Assembly: GCA_949285135.1 (NCBI GenBank)
Contig: CASDXO010000013.1
Coordinates: 124,001 to 188,000, forward strand
Reading direction: 5' to 3'
DNA from: an uncultured Phascolarctobacterium sp.
GTDB taxonomy: Bacteria; Bacillota; Negativicutes; Acidaminococcales; Acidaminococcaceae
Length of the DNA: 64,000 bases
The notes beneath the pieces were generated by a model that worked only from the letters and a program-made list of their open reading frames with translations, searched no databases and was not told the DNA's origin. Shown here piece after piece: positions 1 to 9,167 of the stretch (the stretch's first letter is position 1; every line of letters begins with the position of its first letter). The position numbers and the translations under genes are program-made.

Positions 1-1
1 C

Positions 2-517
2 CATATGCCTGGCGGTCCGCTTTTGGCTGAATATATTAAGAGCAAGAAGCTGGATGATATGGTTGTTGTATCTCCTGACCTTGGCGGCGTAGGTCGTGCG
101 CGTGGATTTGCAGAGATGCTGCAGTGCCCGCTGGCAATTATTGATAAACGTCGTCCGGAACCCGGTGTGGCAGAGGTTATGAACCTTATCGGCAACGTAG
201 AAGGCAAGACTGCCATCATGGTTGATGATATGGTAGATACAGCTGGTTCTCTGACTGAAGGTGCGCGTGCGCTGAAAAAATTGGGCGCTAAAGAAATTTA
301 TGCCTGCTGCACCCACCCCATTCTGACGGACCCGGCACTGTCCCGTATCGCTCAGTCCGATATTACGGAACTGGTTGTTACCAATACAATTCCGCTGCCG
401 CCTAACAAGAAACATCCCAAGATTAAAGTGCTGTCTATTGCTCCGATTCTTGCGGAAACTGTTCTGCGTATTTACAATGACTGGTCTGTAAGCCAATTAT
501 TTGATACCCATAAATAA
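2..517 (+). CDS. prs: Ribose-phosphate pyrophosphokinase, C-terminal part (cut by window start)
   Basis: This is the end of PRPP synthetase, which transfers pyrophosphate from ATP to ribose 5-phosphate in the cytoplasm to make PRPP for nucleotide, His and Trp synthesis. About 171 codons are visible. They include a run with SPDLGGVGRAR, the KRRPEPG segment, and the PRPP-binding loop VDDMVDTAGSLTEGA, in the usual family order. The reading frame is open to the left edge, so the real start lies outside; the first Met in view is internal. A strong hairpin follows the stop at once, so this looks like the end of a transcription unit. The assignment is safe. Confidence 0.95.
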   Translation, partial: HMPGGPLLAEYIKSKKLDDMVVVSPDLGGVGRARGFAEMLQCPLAIIDKRRPEPGVAEVMNLIGNVEGKTAIMVDDMVDTAGSLTEGARALKKLGAKEIYACCTHPILTDPALSRIAQSDITELVVTNTIPLPPNKKHPKIKVLSIAPILAETVLRIYNDWSVSQLFDTHK

Positions 518-524
518 AATAACA

Positions 525-556
525 GGGGCTTGCCGTGATGGCAGGCCCTTTTCTTT
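525..556 (+). terminator. Intrinsic terminator after prs
   Basis: A GC-rich stem (GGGCTTGCC at 526-534 pairing with GGCAGGCCC at 540-548, one G-T pair) has a 5-nt loop and is followed by TTTTCTTT. It begins 8 nt after the prs stop codon. Confidence 0.8.
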
Positions 557-568
557 GGAAAGCAACGG

Positions 569-1378
569 TTGCTGAAGATGAGACTTATCTATATTGTTGC
601 CTGCTGCGGCATTTTTGGAGTACTGGCTTTGTGGCTGGGAAAATTTAATATCATTAAAAGGCGTACGGCGCTGTTGGCGGCAGCAGCCGGAGTGCTGACG
701 GCCGGAGTACTGACGCTGCTGGCAGTACTGCCGAATAATAATTTTTATGGACAGGTCATTTGCCAGGTTCCAGTTCAGAAAAAACTTATCGCACTGACTT
801 ATGATGACGGGCCATATCTGCCCTATACGTTGGAGCTGCTGCAGGTGCTGCAGGAAAAGCAGGTTAAAGCCACCTTTTTTATGGTAGGTGATAACGCGTT
901 TAAAAGGCAGGAGGCAGTAAGGCAGGTAAGCAGGCAGGGACATGAAGTTGCTCTGCATGCAGGCAGTCACCGCGATTTGCTGAAGCTGGACGGAGAGGCG
1001 GTGGCAGCCAATATTGACAGCGGCAAGACTACGCTGGAATGGCTGACTGGCAAAAAAATACAATATATGCGTCCGCCTCATGGATTCCGTGACTGGGCGG
1101 TAATGAAAGATATAAACCAGGCTGGGCTGACGGCTGTAAACTGGAGCGTTATTCCGCGCGACTGGACGAATCCGGGCAGTGATGTGATTGCAGACAGAGT
1201 GTGCAGTAAAGCATTTCCGGGAGCTATTATCCTGTTGCATGATGGTGACAGTCCTAAAAATATCGCTTCCCGACAGCAAACCGTCGAAGCAACTGCTGCT
1301 ATTATTGACCGGCTGCGGGCAGAAGGTTATGAGTTTGTTACAGTCAGTCAGTTGCTGGCTGCAAAGGAGGAAAAATAA
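569..1378 (+). CDS. Polysaccharide deacetylase (NodB homology domain), membrane-anchored
   Basis: A 269-residue protein with an N-terminal hydrophobic region (about residues 5-57, probably two membrane segments or a long signal anchor) and a NodB deacetylase domain from about residue 70. Visible motifs are TYDDGP (metal and catalytic Asp pair), KATFFMVGDNA, HEVALHAGSH (metal-binding His residues), RPPHG and ILLHDGD. Family members remove acetyl groups from cell-wall or surface polysaccharide GlcNAc residues; peptidoglycan is the likely substrate but this is inferred. The TTG at 569 has a GGAAAG 6 nt upstream; an ATG at 578 is the alternative start. The next gene, pth, follows after 5 nt. Confidence 0.85.
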   Translation: MLKMRLIYIVACCGIFGVLALWLGKFNIIKRRTALLAAAAGVLTAGVLTLLAVLPNNNFYGQVICQVPVQKKLIALTYDDGPYLPYTLELLQVLQEKQVKATFFMVGDNAFKRQEAVRQVSRQGHEVALHAGSHRDLLKLDGEAVAANIDSGKTTLEWLTGKKIQYMRPPHGFRDWAVMKDINQAGLTAVNWSVIPRDWTNPGSDVIADRVCSKAFPGAIILLHDGDSPKNIASRQQTVEATAAIIDRLRAEGYEFVTVSQLLAAKEEK

Positions 1379-1383
1379 AATTT

Positions 1384-1959
1384 ATGAAACTGATTGTCGG
1401 CTTAGGCAATGTGGGCAGGGAATATGCCAATACGCGTCATAACATCGGCTTTATGGTTGTAGATGAGCTGGCCAGACGCTGGGGTGTTAGTTTTGACCGT
1501 ACGGATCGTAATGCCATGTATGCGGAATACCGTTTGCCGGAGAAGGTACTGCTGTTAAAGCCTACTACCTATATGAATCTGAGCGGTGTGGCAGTGGGTG
1601 CGTATGCTGATTTTTATAATATTGCGCCGGAAGATATCGCTGTAATCCAGGATGATATGGATATGCCCTGCGGGCAGCTGCGTATTCGCCGTAAAGGCAG
1701 TGCCGGAGGGCATAACGGTATTAAATCTGTGCAGCAGCATCTGGGGACAGGTGAGTTTCCGCGTTTTAAGATTGGCATAGGGCATCCTGAACGCAGCAGT
1801 CAGGCTGTAGTAAATCATGTATTGCATGCTTTCCAGAACGAGGAAAAAGAGCTGATCGAAAAGGCTGTACAGGAAATGGCAGATGCAGTTGAATGCTGGC
1901 TGCGGGAAGATATCGAAGCAGCCATGCAGAAGTATAATAAAAAAGCTGCTAAAAAATAG
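1384..1959 (+). CDS. pth: Peptidyl-tRNA hydrolase
   Basis: Pth frees tRNA from prematurely released peptidyl-tRNA in the cytoplasm. The 191-residue product has the usual family length and the signature stretches LIVGLGNVGREYANTRHN at the N-terminus (with the catalytic His), KPTTYMNLSG, DDMDMPCGQLRIR and GSAGGHNGIKS. It starts with ATG just downstream of the deacetylase gene. A bidirectional hairpin separates it from the convergent phosphatase gene. The C-terminus ends in a basic Lys-rich tail, which is common in the family. Confidence 0.97.
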   Translation: MKLIVGLGNVGREYANTRHNIGFMVVDELARRWGVSFDRTDRNAMYAEYRLPEKVLLLKPTTYMNLSGVAVGAYADFYNIAPEDIAVIQDDMDMPCGQLRIRRKGSAGGHNGIKSVQQHLGTGEFPRFKIGIGHPERSSQAVVNHVLHAFQNEEKELIEKAVQEMADAVECWLREDIEAAMQKYNKKAAKK

Positions 1960-1960
1960 A

Positions 1961-1990
1961 AAAAGCACTTCAGTATGAAGTGCTTTTTTC
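1961..1990. terminator. Bidirectional terminator between pth and the phosphatase gene
   Basis: AAAAGCACTT at 1961-1970 pairs perfectly with AAGTGCTTTT at 1978-1987. The A-run on one side and T-run on the other let it work on both strands, serving the convergent genes ending at 1959 and 1995. Confidence 0.85.
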
Positions 1991-1994
1991 TTGC

Positions 1995-2657
1995 TCAAAT
2001 GTTAGTCTGCAAGAGACAGGCAAGCTCTGCTACAGTAGCCGCATAATAATCCGTACCTGCTGCAAGCAGTTCATCTTTGCTGCCAAAGCCGTAACCGACG
2101 CCAATACATTTGATGCCATTAGCGTGGGCTGCCAGCACGTCTTCCCGCCTGTCGCCAATCAGCAGGCTGTGCTGTTTTTGCTCTGCTGTGGTAATATCAA
2201 GGCGGCGTAATGCTTCAGCAACGACAAGTGCCTTATCATCCAGTTTGCCGTCAAGGCTGCTGCCGGTGATGGTTGATAAATAGGGAGCAAAACCAAAACG
2301 TCTGGCTATGGGCAGTGCGTAGACTTCCGGTTTGCCGGTAGCAATGCCCATAGTTATTTTTTGTGTGTACAGCTTGTGCAGTAGTGCAAGAATTTCAGGA
2401 TATGCTTCGTTTTCGTAGATACCGATGTTGTGATAGCGTTCACGATATTTTTGAGTAGCATTTTCAGCCTGCTGCGGAGTAAAACCATAATATTTTTCAA
2501 AGGAAGCTCTGAGCGGCGGGCCGATAAATTTGCGGAGGCTGTTTAAATCAGGTTCATCGATACCTGCATCCTTTAATGCATATTGTACGCATTTTGTAAT
2601 GCCCTCAGCTGAGTTGGTCAGGGTGCCGTCCAAATCAAAAAGTAAAGTATGAAACAT
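1995..2657 (-). CDS. HAD-family phosphatase, phosphoglycolate phosphatase-like
   Basis: A 220-residue HAD superfamily hydrolase with motif I LLFDLDGTLTNS (nucleophile Asp), motif II GIATGKP, a conserved Lys in GKLDDKALV, and motif III LLIGDRREDVLAA. The cap region between motif I and II (about residues 20-80) matches the Gph/PpaX type. Such enzymes remove phosphate from phosphoglycolate or related small phosphate esters; substrate cannot be fixed from sequence. It is read on the minus strand, divergent from the AlaX gene, with its own extended -10 promoter. Confidence 0.85.
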   Translation of the reverse strand: MFHTLLFDLDGTLTNSAEGITKCVQYALKDAGIDEPDLNSLRKFIGPPLRASFEKYYGFTPQQAENATQKYRERYHNIGIYENEAYPEILALLHKLYTQKITMGIATGKPEVYALPIARRFGFAPYLSTITGSSLDGKLDDKALVVAEALRRLDITTAEQKQHSLLIGDRREDVLAAHANGIKCIGVGYGFGSKDELLAAGTDYYAATVAELACLLQTNI

Positions 2658-2698
2658 TATTTTCTCCTGTTATAAATAAATTGCCAAAACTTTTACTG

Positions 2699-2707
2699 AT
2701 TATAACA
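2699..2707 (-). promoter_or_regulatory. Extended -10 promoter for the HAD phosphatase gene
   Basis: On the minus strand the sequence reads TGTTATAAT, a perfect extended -10 (TG-n-TATAAT), about 42 nt upstream of the phosphatase start codon. Confidence 0.5.
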
Positions 2708-2722
2708 CAAGAGCCATGAAAG

Positions 2723-2731
2723 TGATACAAT
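2723..2731 (+). promoter_or_regulatory. Extended -10 promoter for the AlaX gene
   Basis: TGATACAAT fits an extended -10 (TG-n-TACAAT). It lies 27 nt upstream of the ATG at 2758 and back to back with the phosphatase promoter. No good -35 is visible. Confidence 0.45.
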
Positions 2732-2757
2732 ATTCTTGTTTTGAGGGGGGACTATTT

Positions 2758-3951
2758 ATGACAGAAAAATTATATGAAAATAATGCGCTGCTGCGAAGCT
2801 GCAAGAGTACCGTTTTGGCTTGTCAGGAAAAAGATGGGCATTATCTGGTAGAACTGGACAGAACCGTCTTTTTTCCTGAGGGAGGCGGACAGCTGAGTGA
2901 CAGAGGCACATTAGATGGCATCAAAGTCAGCCATGTATGTGAGAGCGAAGGACGCATCTACCATGTGTGTGACCATCCGTTGCAGCCTGGCGCCAAGGTG
3001 GAAGCGGCACTGGACTGGCAGGTACGTATGGACAGGATGCAGCAGCATCTGGGTGAGCATCTGCTGTCGTATGCCTGCTGGAAGCTTTTTGGAGCAAATA
3101 ATGTTGGGTTCCATATGAGTGAAGACATGGTAGCTATTGATCTGGATAAGGAGCTAACAGCAGAAGAATTACTGCAGGCTGAACTTATGACCAACGAAAT
3201 TATCTGGGATAACCGTCCGGTAACCATAAGTTATCTGGAGAGTGAAAAAGCGGCGCAGCTGCCGATGCGTAAGTTTAACAGCAAACTGCAGGGACTGCTG
3301 AGGATTGTGGCTGTCGAAGGGGCAGACTGCTGTACCTGTTGCGGTACGCATCCGCCTTATACAGGAATGGTAGGCCTGGTAAAAATTATCCGCAGTGATA
3401 AGCATAAGCAGGGAGTGCGTGTAGAATTTGCCTGCGGCAGGAGAGCATTAAAGGACGCCGATGTGAAAAATTCCGTATTGCTGCAGACTGCTGCAGAGCT
3501 GTCTATTAAGCCGGCGCAGGTATATGATGGGGTGCTGCGTTTGAAAGATGAATTGGCACAGATGCGTGAAAATATCAGAAACAGGACTATGCAGCTGTTG
3601 CGTTATGAATTGCAGCAGGCGGCAGAACGAGCATTGAAAAAAGATGATGGTACAGTCTTAATCAGTATGGTTACTGATGACAGTAAAAATATTAAGCCGC
3701 TGCTGGCACTGGCAGGAGAATATGAAGATGCTGTCTGCATATTTTTGGCTGTGCAGGAAGAGAGAATGACCTATGCTGTAATGGCAGGACAAAAATTATC
3801 TGCTGACTGCCGTGTATATATTAAAGTGCTGAATAATATTTTTCAGGGTCGTGGGGGCGGTAAGGCAGACTGCTCACAGGGAGGAGCGGATTTTTGTCCA
3901 GGCTGGCAGGCGCTGTTTCAACAGGCCGTAAAGGAAATGCAGAAAATTTAA
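2758..3951 (+). CDS. Alanyl-tRNA editing protein (AlaX, long form with DHHA1 domain)
   Basis: A 397-residue trans-editing protein that hydrolyses mischarged tRNA-Ala (for example seryl-tRNA-Ala). The editing core carries EGGGQLSDRG, the zinc-site His pair in QQHLGEHLLS and the second half of the site in CCTCCGTHPPYTG. The C-terminal third resembles the DHHA1 domain of alanyl-tRNA synthetase and ends with the RGGGKADCSQGGA glycine-rich motif. The catalytic aminoacylation domain of AlaRS is absent, so this is not a truncated synthetase. The ATG at 2758 follows GAGGGGGG at 2742-2750; an upstream in-frame Met at 2716 lacks a ribosome binding site. Confidence 0.9.
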   Translation: MTEKLYENNALLRSCKSTVLACQEKDGHYLVELDRTVFFPEGGGQLSDRGTLDGIKVSHVCESEGRIYHVCDHPLQPGAKVEAALDWQVRMDRMQQHLGEHLLSYACWKLFGANNVGFHMSEDMVAIDLDKELTAEELLQAELMTNEIIWDNRPVTISYLESEKAAQLPMRKFNSKLQGLLRIVAVEGADCCTCCGTHPPYTGMVGLVKIIRSDKHKQGVRVEFACGRRALKDADVKNSVLLQTAAELSIKPAQVYDGVLRLKDELAQMRENIRNRTMQLLRYELQQAAERALKKDDGTVLISMVTDDSKNIKPLLALAGEYEDAVCIFLAVQEERMTYAVMAGQKLSADCRVYIKVLNNIFQGRGGGKADCSQGGADFCPGWQALFQQAVKEMQKI

Positions 3952-3956
3952 AGATA

Positions 3957-3994
3957 AAATGCATTGTAAGAAATTGCAGTGCATTTATTTTTTT
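3957..3994 (+). terminator. Intrinsic terminator after the AlaX gene
   Basis: AAATGCATTG (3957-3966) pairs with CAGTGCATTT (3977-3986) with one G-T pair, followed by ATTTTTTT. It isolates tamB and the cluster downstream. Confidence 0.75.
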
Positions 3995-4081
3995 GAAAAA
4001 TAGAGGATGTTTTTTATTTCTGTCGAAAGAATAAAAGTCGAGCTATAAGTATTTTGCAAACAATTAGTTATGGAGATCATC

Positions 4082-7000
4082 ATGCGGAAGCTTTGGAAAA
4101 TTCTACTGACAGGCGTTGCCATTCTGGCAATGCTTTATTATGCTTTAGTAACCTATGTTGTGCCTGGCTATATCAGGCAGATGCTGCCGCAGGCAGAAAG
4201 CCTGGCGCGGGAATATATTAATGGCAGTGTGCAGATAGGCGGCCTTGCCTGGAACGGCGGTCTTACGGCTGAAGTAACTGATGTCATCATCAGGGATGAG
4301 GAAGGCAAAAAGGTTGCTGTACTGCCCAGGACGGTTGTCAGTTTGCGCCCCTGGCTGGCTCTGCAGGAGCCTGCGCGGGCTGTAAGCAAAATAAGGCTTA
4401 TACAGCCACAGGTTTGGCTGGTTATGGACAGACAGAATCAATGGAATATGCAACATTTTCTTAAACCGTCTCAGTCAGAAGAAACGCCTTTTTATGGATT
4501 GCTGCAGGCAGAAGAAGGTGTTTTACAGGTTGTTACACCTTATGGCAACTGGGATTTTTCTGTTGACGCAGAAGTTGACGGTGGAGCCAATCCTCAGTTT
4601 GCCTTGAAGGCTGATGTAGCGGCAGGAGAAGATAAGATTACGTTGCAGGGCATGCTGACCACTGAAGGTGTTGGTAATTTGTATATCAAAACCGACAGAC
4701 TGCAGCTTGCAGCTTACGCGCCGCTGGCAGCACATTACGGGCAGGTAGAGGCTTTAGGAGGCAGCGCAGAGGATCTGCAGCTTACCTGGAAAAATGATGG
4801 TGCACAGGTACGTCTTTCCGGCAGGGGTAAGCTGGATGCAGTAACAGGTAAAATGGAGCTGGCAAATGAGCTTCATACTTTCTGTATTGACGGTACTGTA
4901 GATGCGGCAGAGAGCAAGGTAAATACAGCGCAGCTGCAGGTATCTGTCGACGGTCAGCCGATTGCTGTTCAAGGCGAGGCTGACTTGCAGGATCTGGAAA
5001 ATATCACAGGCAGTATCAGTATCACGGCACCGTCGCTACAATGGCAGGAGTGGAAGACGGAAAATATTAACGTAAAGGGCAGACTGGCCGAGCATACGCT
5101 GCAGCTGGAACAGGCAGAGTTTGCATATGGCGGCGGTAAAATCATGCTGCATGGTACTTATGATTTAAATCAGAAGGTTTTGCTGGCTGATGCAGAGTTT
5201 GATAATGTAAGTCAGCAGGTTGCCGGGCTGAAAAATGATAATATAACTGTCAGCGGCAAGACAGCATTGCTGGCTGAGCAGGAGGATGACATCTGGAAGC
5301 TGCAAATGGCAGCTGATACCCTGAATATTAAATGGCGTTCTCTTACTGTCAGCAGACTTGGCTTTGACGGTAAATATGACGGCGAAAAGCTTACGGTAGA
5401 GCATCTGGGTGCTATGGCGGGGCAAGGCAGCCTGGCAGTCACCGGTACAGTAAATGCTGCTGGTGGTCTAAATCTTACAGGCAGAATGGCAGAATTCCCT
5501 GTTGATCCCTTTTTGGAGTTTGCCGGTTATACGGGGCACGGTTTGTGTTCGACTGGCTTTTCTCTGGGAGGAACATTGTCAGCACCGGAATTTTCAGGTA
5601 TTATTCAGCTGACTGATGTAAGCTTTATGGAACAAAAACTTAATGAGGCTCATGGTTTTATCGGACTGAAAGATAATATACTGCGCTTTAAAGATTTTCA
5701 GGCTAATATGGAACAAGGCAGGCATGTAGTCAATGGCAGTATCGATCTGCGCGGACAGGAGGCTGTGTTTGATCTGGCTGTGGAAACGAGTGGTGTCAGG
5801 GCAGAACCGCTTATGGCTGTTGCTGATCCTGAACTGAAGCTGACCGGCAATGTGGATAATATTGTCCAGCTGCGCGGTACGCTTGCGGATCTTGACGTTG
5901 ATGGAGAAGTGCTGCTTACAGACGGCAGCCTGGAAGGGTACCTGCTGGACAGTGTTGGTGGCAGGTATAACTATCATGGCGGGCAGCTTGCATTGCAGGA
6001 CTTTGTTATTAATGCCTTGTCTACAAAAGTAACATTAAATGGCACCATGAACAAGGAGCAGCAGCTTGATTTTATGATGGATGCCAGAAACATTAATCTG
6101 GACAGGCTTCCCGTTATGGACAAGGATGTTGACCTGGACGGTTATATGGATGCGAAGGGTTATTTGCGCGGTACACTGCAGCGTCCGTATTTTATGGGCG
6201 AAATAGCCAGCGATTCCATGAGTATAAATGGTGAAGAACTGACCGAACTTACCGGCAGTGTAAGCAGTAACGGAGAAGACCGCAATGAGCTGAGCGTATC
6301 CTTCAAACAGCCTTATAATAACGGCAATGGCGATTATGGCCTCTTCAAGGCGGAGCTGAATATTAACATACCGCAGCGCTTTATGCAGGGTAAGGTAGTA
6401 ACTCTGTGGGGTAATCTGGATGGTATCCTGAAAATGTGCAAACAGGATTATAATATTGACGGTACCGTACAGGGTGAAATTGATATTAATCCCAATGGAA
6501 AAGGCAGCGGTATTGATATTGATATTTGGGCGGAAGATGTTAAGATTCATGACCTTGACTATTACCGTATGATGTTTAAAGGCCGTCTGCAAAAAGGTAT
6601 TTTATATTTCGATGACGTAAAAATACTGGAGCAGAGTGATGTAACGGATAAAGGCGTTATAGCTGTAAAAGGGCAGGTCGATTTTGCCGGCAGGCTTTAT
6701 GATGTAGAGCTTGGTGCCACTAAAGCAAATCCTGCCATTACCACGGTACTGATGCATGATCCGCCTGAAATTAAAGGCGAAGCTGATATGCTTGTGCAGT
6801 TGAATGGCCCGTTTGATAATCCGTCAGGCCATTGTTCTCTGGAAATTACCAATGGCTCAATTGCCGGTGTGAGCATTGATAAGCTGACGGCATTGATGAC
6901 TTTGCAGGATGATAATATCCGTCTGCAGCAGTTTATTGCTTCTAAGGACGTTTATAATGTTAAAGCCAGCGGCGATGTGCCGGTAGATTTGTTCAGAGAA

Positions 7001-8359
7001 ACTGCTGCCAGAAAAAATCCTAACGCACAGATGCATATAGTTGCTGACCTTAATGAAGCACGACTCGGTATTTTGCCTGCACTGACTGAAATGGTAGAAT
7101 GGGGCATCGGAGAAACACAGGGCGAAATTATATTGGGCGGTACTTTGGAAGAACCGCTTATAAATGGCTCTGTAAAAATAGACGGCGGCAGCATTAAGGT
7201 GAAAAATCTGAATACTGTTATCGACAATATCCAGACAGATATTGAGTTCAAAGGCAATGAAACGGTACTGCATAATCTTTCCGCACAGCTTGGCAAAGGG
7301 ACAATAGCAGTCAGTGGCAGTTATGCGCTGCGGGCCAGTGAAAAAGATACCTATAAGCTGTACGTCAAGGCTGAAGATGCAGAGCTGGCTTCGGAGATCT
7401 TTACCGGGCGGCTCAACAGTACCATAGAGATAATACCTCAGCGATACTATCAGTTTGTTGATGCTAATACACCGCCGCAACCTGCCTACAGACCGCAGAT
7501 TAAAGGTGCAGTTATGTTGGATGATGTGCTTATCAATATGCCGACAATACCTGAGTTCGGTGAAGGTGGCAGCAATCTTGGCATGGATTTGCAGATTGGT
7601 CTGGGACCAAAAGTACATCTTTTCAATAAATATCTGTATGATATCTGGCTGGCTGGTTCCATGCATATTGCAGGAAGTACGGTATATCCGGTAATAGATG
7701 GTTCTATTAAGACTGACCACGGAACAGTAACTTATCTCAGAACGCCTTTTAAAATCAGGAATGCTTCGGTAGGCTGGGCGCTTCCGGGCACCTTCCTGCC
7801 TAATGTAACACTTGAAGGCGAGGCAGGGTTCAGTCGTTATGATATTTTTATGCGTATTAATGGGCCTGTTGAAAACATGGAACTACAGTTGAGCAGTAAT
7901 CCACCGCTTAGCGAAAATACAATTATCCGTATGCTTACGTTGCAACGTGATACTTCCGGAGGAGAGGACGTTACCGGTGAGGATCTGCAAAATCTTATGA
8001 CTGCCGGTTTACAGATGGCAGTTTTAGGTGACGTGGAGATGCTGGTCAAACAGACCCTGGGTCTGGATCAGTTCCGTATTTACATGGGGAAGGTGCGTTC
8101 CGGTATTGGGTTTGAAAGTATGAGCGACAGCGGACAGGAACTAACTGCTGAAGAACGTAATCAGTATAATCTGTTGGTAAGTAAATATCTTACTGATAAT
8201 TTCATGATTGGCTATACGACAAGCTTTGATGGTATTGACAGAAGTATCTTTGGACAGTACGATATTAGCAGGCACTTTAATTTAACCTATTCCAGAAGTT
8301 ATGACCTTTCCAATGAACCGGAAGACTGGTACGGCGTGGAATACAGAGTAACTTTTTAA
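4082..8359 (+). CDS. tamB: TamB-like translocation and assembly module protein
   Basis: A 1425-residue protein with one N-terminal membrane anchor (about residues 6-28), a very long repetitive beta-rich body, and a C-terminal DUF490/TamB domain (for example LPGTFLPNVTLEGEAGF and MELQLSSNPPLSENTIIRML). TamB-type proteins span the periplasm as a lipid-conducting or assembly bridge and work with Omp85 proteins; here bamA lies two genes downstream and no separate TamA is seen. ATG 4082 is preferred because GGAG at 4072-4075 stands 6 nt upstream; an ATG at 4070 in frame is the alternative. The next gene begins 22 nt downstream, suggesting one operon. Confidence 0.92.
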   Translation: MRKLWKILLTGVAILAMLYYALVTYVVPGYIRQMLPQAESLAREYINGSVQIGGLAWNGGLTAEVTDVIIRDEEGKKVAVLPRTVVSLRPWLALQEPARAVSKIRLIQPQVWLVMDRQNQWNMQHFLKPSQSEETPFYGLLQAEEGVLQVVTPYGNWDFSVDAEVDGGANPQFALKADVAAGEDKITLQGMLTTEGVGNLYIKTDRLQLAAYAPLAAHYGQVEALGGSAEDLQLTWKNDGAQVRLSGRGKLDAVTGKMELANELHTFCIDGTVDAAESKVNTAQLQVSVDGQPIAVQGEADLQDLENITGSISITAPSLQWQEWKTENINVKGRLAEHTLQLEQAEFAYGGGKIMLHGTYDLNQKVLLADAEFDNVSQQVAGLKNDNITVSGKTALLAEQEDDIWKLQMAADTLNIKWRSLTVSRLGFDGKYDGEKLTVEHLGAMAGQGSLAVTGTVNAAGGLNLTGRMAEFPVDPFLEFAGYTGHGLCSTGFSLGGTLSAPEFSGIIQLTDVSFMEQKLNEAHGFIGLKDNILRFKDFQANMEQGRHVVNGSIDLRGQEAVFDLAVETSGVRAEPLMAVADPELKLTGNVDNIVQLRGTLADLDVDGEVLLTDGSLEGYLLDSVGGRYNYHGGQLALQDFVINALSTKVTLNGTMNKEQQLDFMMDARNINLDRLPVMDKDVDLDGYMDAKGYLRGTLQRPYFMGEIASDSMSINGEELTELTGSVSSNGEDRNELSVSFKQPYNNGNGDYGLFKAELNINIPQRFMQGKVVTLWGNLDGILKMCKQDYNIDGTVQGEIDINPNGKGSGIDIDIWAEDVKIHDLDYYRMMFKGRLQKGILYFDDVKILEQSDVTDKGVIAVKGQVDFAGRLYDVELGATKANPAITTVLMHDPPEIKGEADMLVQLNGPFDNPSGHCSLEITNGSIAGVSIDKLTALMTLQDDNIRLQQFIASKDVYNVKASGDVPVDLFRETAARKNPNAQMHIVADLNEARLGILPALTEMVEWGIGETQGEIILGGTLEEPLINGSVKIDGGSIKVKNLNTVIDNIQTDIEFKGNETVLHNLSAQLGKGTIAVSGSYALRASEKDTYKLYVKAEDAELASEIFTGRLNSTIEIIPQRYYQFVDANTPPQPAYRPQIKGAVMLDDVLINMPTIPEFGEGGSNLGMDLQIGLGPKVHLFNKYLYDIWLAGSMHIAGSTVYPVIDGSIKTDHGTVTYLRTPFKIRNASVGWALPGTFLPNVTLEGEAGFSRYDIFMRINGPVENMELQLSSNPPLSENTIIRMLTLQRDTSGGEDVTGEDLQNLMTAGLQMAVLGDVEMLVKQTLGLDQFRIYMGKVRSGIGFESMSDSGQELTAEERNQYNLLVSKYLTDNFMIGYTTSFDGIDRSIFGQYDISRHFNLTYSRSYDLSNEPEDWYGVEYRVTF

Positions 8360-8381
8360 AATTCTGAAAGGAGGTGAAACA

Positions 8382-9011
8382 ATGCTGCAAAGCTATCTTG
8401 AAGAATTGCGTAAAACGACTCTGCTTGATCGTGAGGAAGAAGCAGAACTGTGGAAGCTTGCTGCTGACGGTGATGCCAGCGCGCATCAGAAACTGATGAC
8501 TGCTTATCAGCCTTTGGTATTTAAAATCGCGGTCAGTTTTCAGTTACCGGAAGCAGACACTATGGAGCTTATCCAGGAAGGTATGATTGGTTTGCTGGAA
8601 GCTGCGGAAAATTATGACTATACGCGAGGAGTAGCTTTCAGTCTGTTTGCCTCCTATAGGATTAAGGGATGTATGCTGGATTTTCTGAAAAAAGATTCCG
8701 ACAAAGGCATGATATCTTTGGATGGGAAAACCTTCTGCGGCATGGCTATGGCAGACTTGCTGGCTTCTGAGAAAGCTTCTCCGGCAGAAATTACTGAAAG
8801 GCAGTTGCTGCAGGAAAAAGTTGCGCAGGCGCTGCACCGTTTGCCAGAAAAAGAACAGCGTGTTCTAACCGGGATGTATCTTGAAGATCAGACTGCGCAG
8901 AGTGTTGCTGATAATATTAATGTCAGTCTCGGTTATGTCTATCGCCTGCAAAAGCAGGGCGTCAGAAGAGTGCGTGGTATGCTGTCAAGGTTTATCCATG
9001 ATTTTAGATAA
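8382..9011 (+). CDS. Small sigma-70 family RNA polymerase sigma factor
   Basis: A 209-residue protein with sigma region 2 (about residues 40-105, including MELIQEGMIGLLEAAENYD and FSLFASYRIKGCMLDFL) and region 4 with a helix-turn-helix near the C-terminus (LPEKEQRVLTGMYLEDQTAQ, then SLGYVYRLQKQGVRRVRG). Region 1.1 is absent and there is little room for region 3, so it is an alternative sigma factor, not the housekeeping one. The start follows AAAGGAGG. It sits between tamB and bamA, which suggests it may control envelope genes, but its regulon is unknown. The call as a sigma factor is safe; subgroup is not. Confidence 0.88.
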   Translation: MLQSYLEELRKTTLLDREEEAELWKLAADGDASAHQKLMTAYQPLVFKIAVSFQLPEADTMELIQEGMIGLLEAAENYDYTRGVAFSLFASYRIKGCMLDFLKKDSDKGMISLDGKTFCGMAMADLLASEKASPAEITERQLLQEKVAQALHRLPEKEQRVLTGMYLEDQTAQSVADNINVSLGYVYRLQKQGVRRVRGMLSRFIHDFR

Positions 9012-9167
9012 ATATAAATAATTAGTTATATTAAGCAGATAACTGGAGTAAATAGTCGTATAAGCAAAATAAATTCTGAAAATCGACTATAACAACAGAT
9101 GAGAAAAAACTTTTTTTTGTGATTATATACGAAAAGCTTTATTATTTTTAAGAAAGGAGTTTTCGGC

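Noticed and set aside
497..1279. Antisense open frame of 260 codons opposite the deacetylase gene
   Set aside because: The deacetylase motifs on the plus strand are clear, and the reverse product is rich in Cys, His and Gln without pattern.
6857..7720. Antisense open frame of 287 codons within tamB
   Set aside because: The plus-strand TamB frame has clear family features here; the reverse frame has no recognisable motif or start signal.
9052..9089. Inverted repeat ATAGTCG ... CGACTAT before the membrane-protein gene at 9168
   Set aside because: Seven bases with a loop of about 25 nt and no T-run; too weak to call a terminator or operator.
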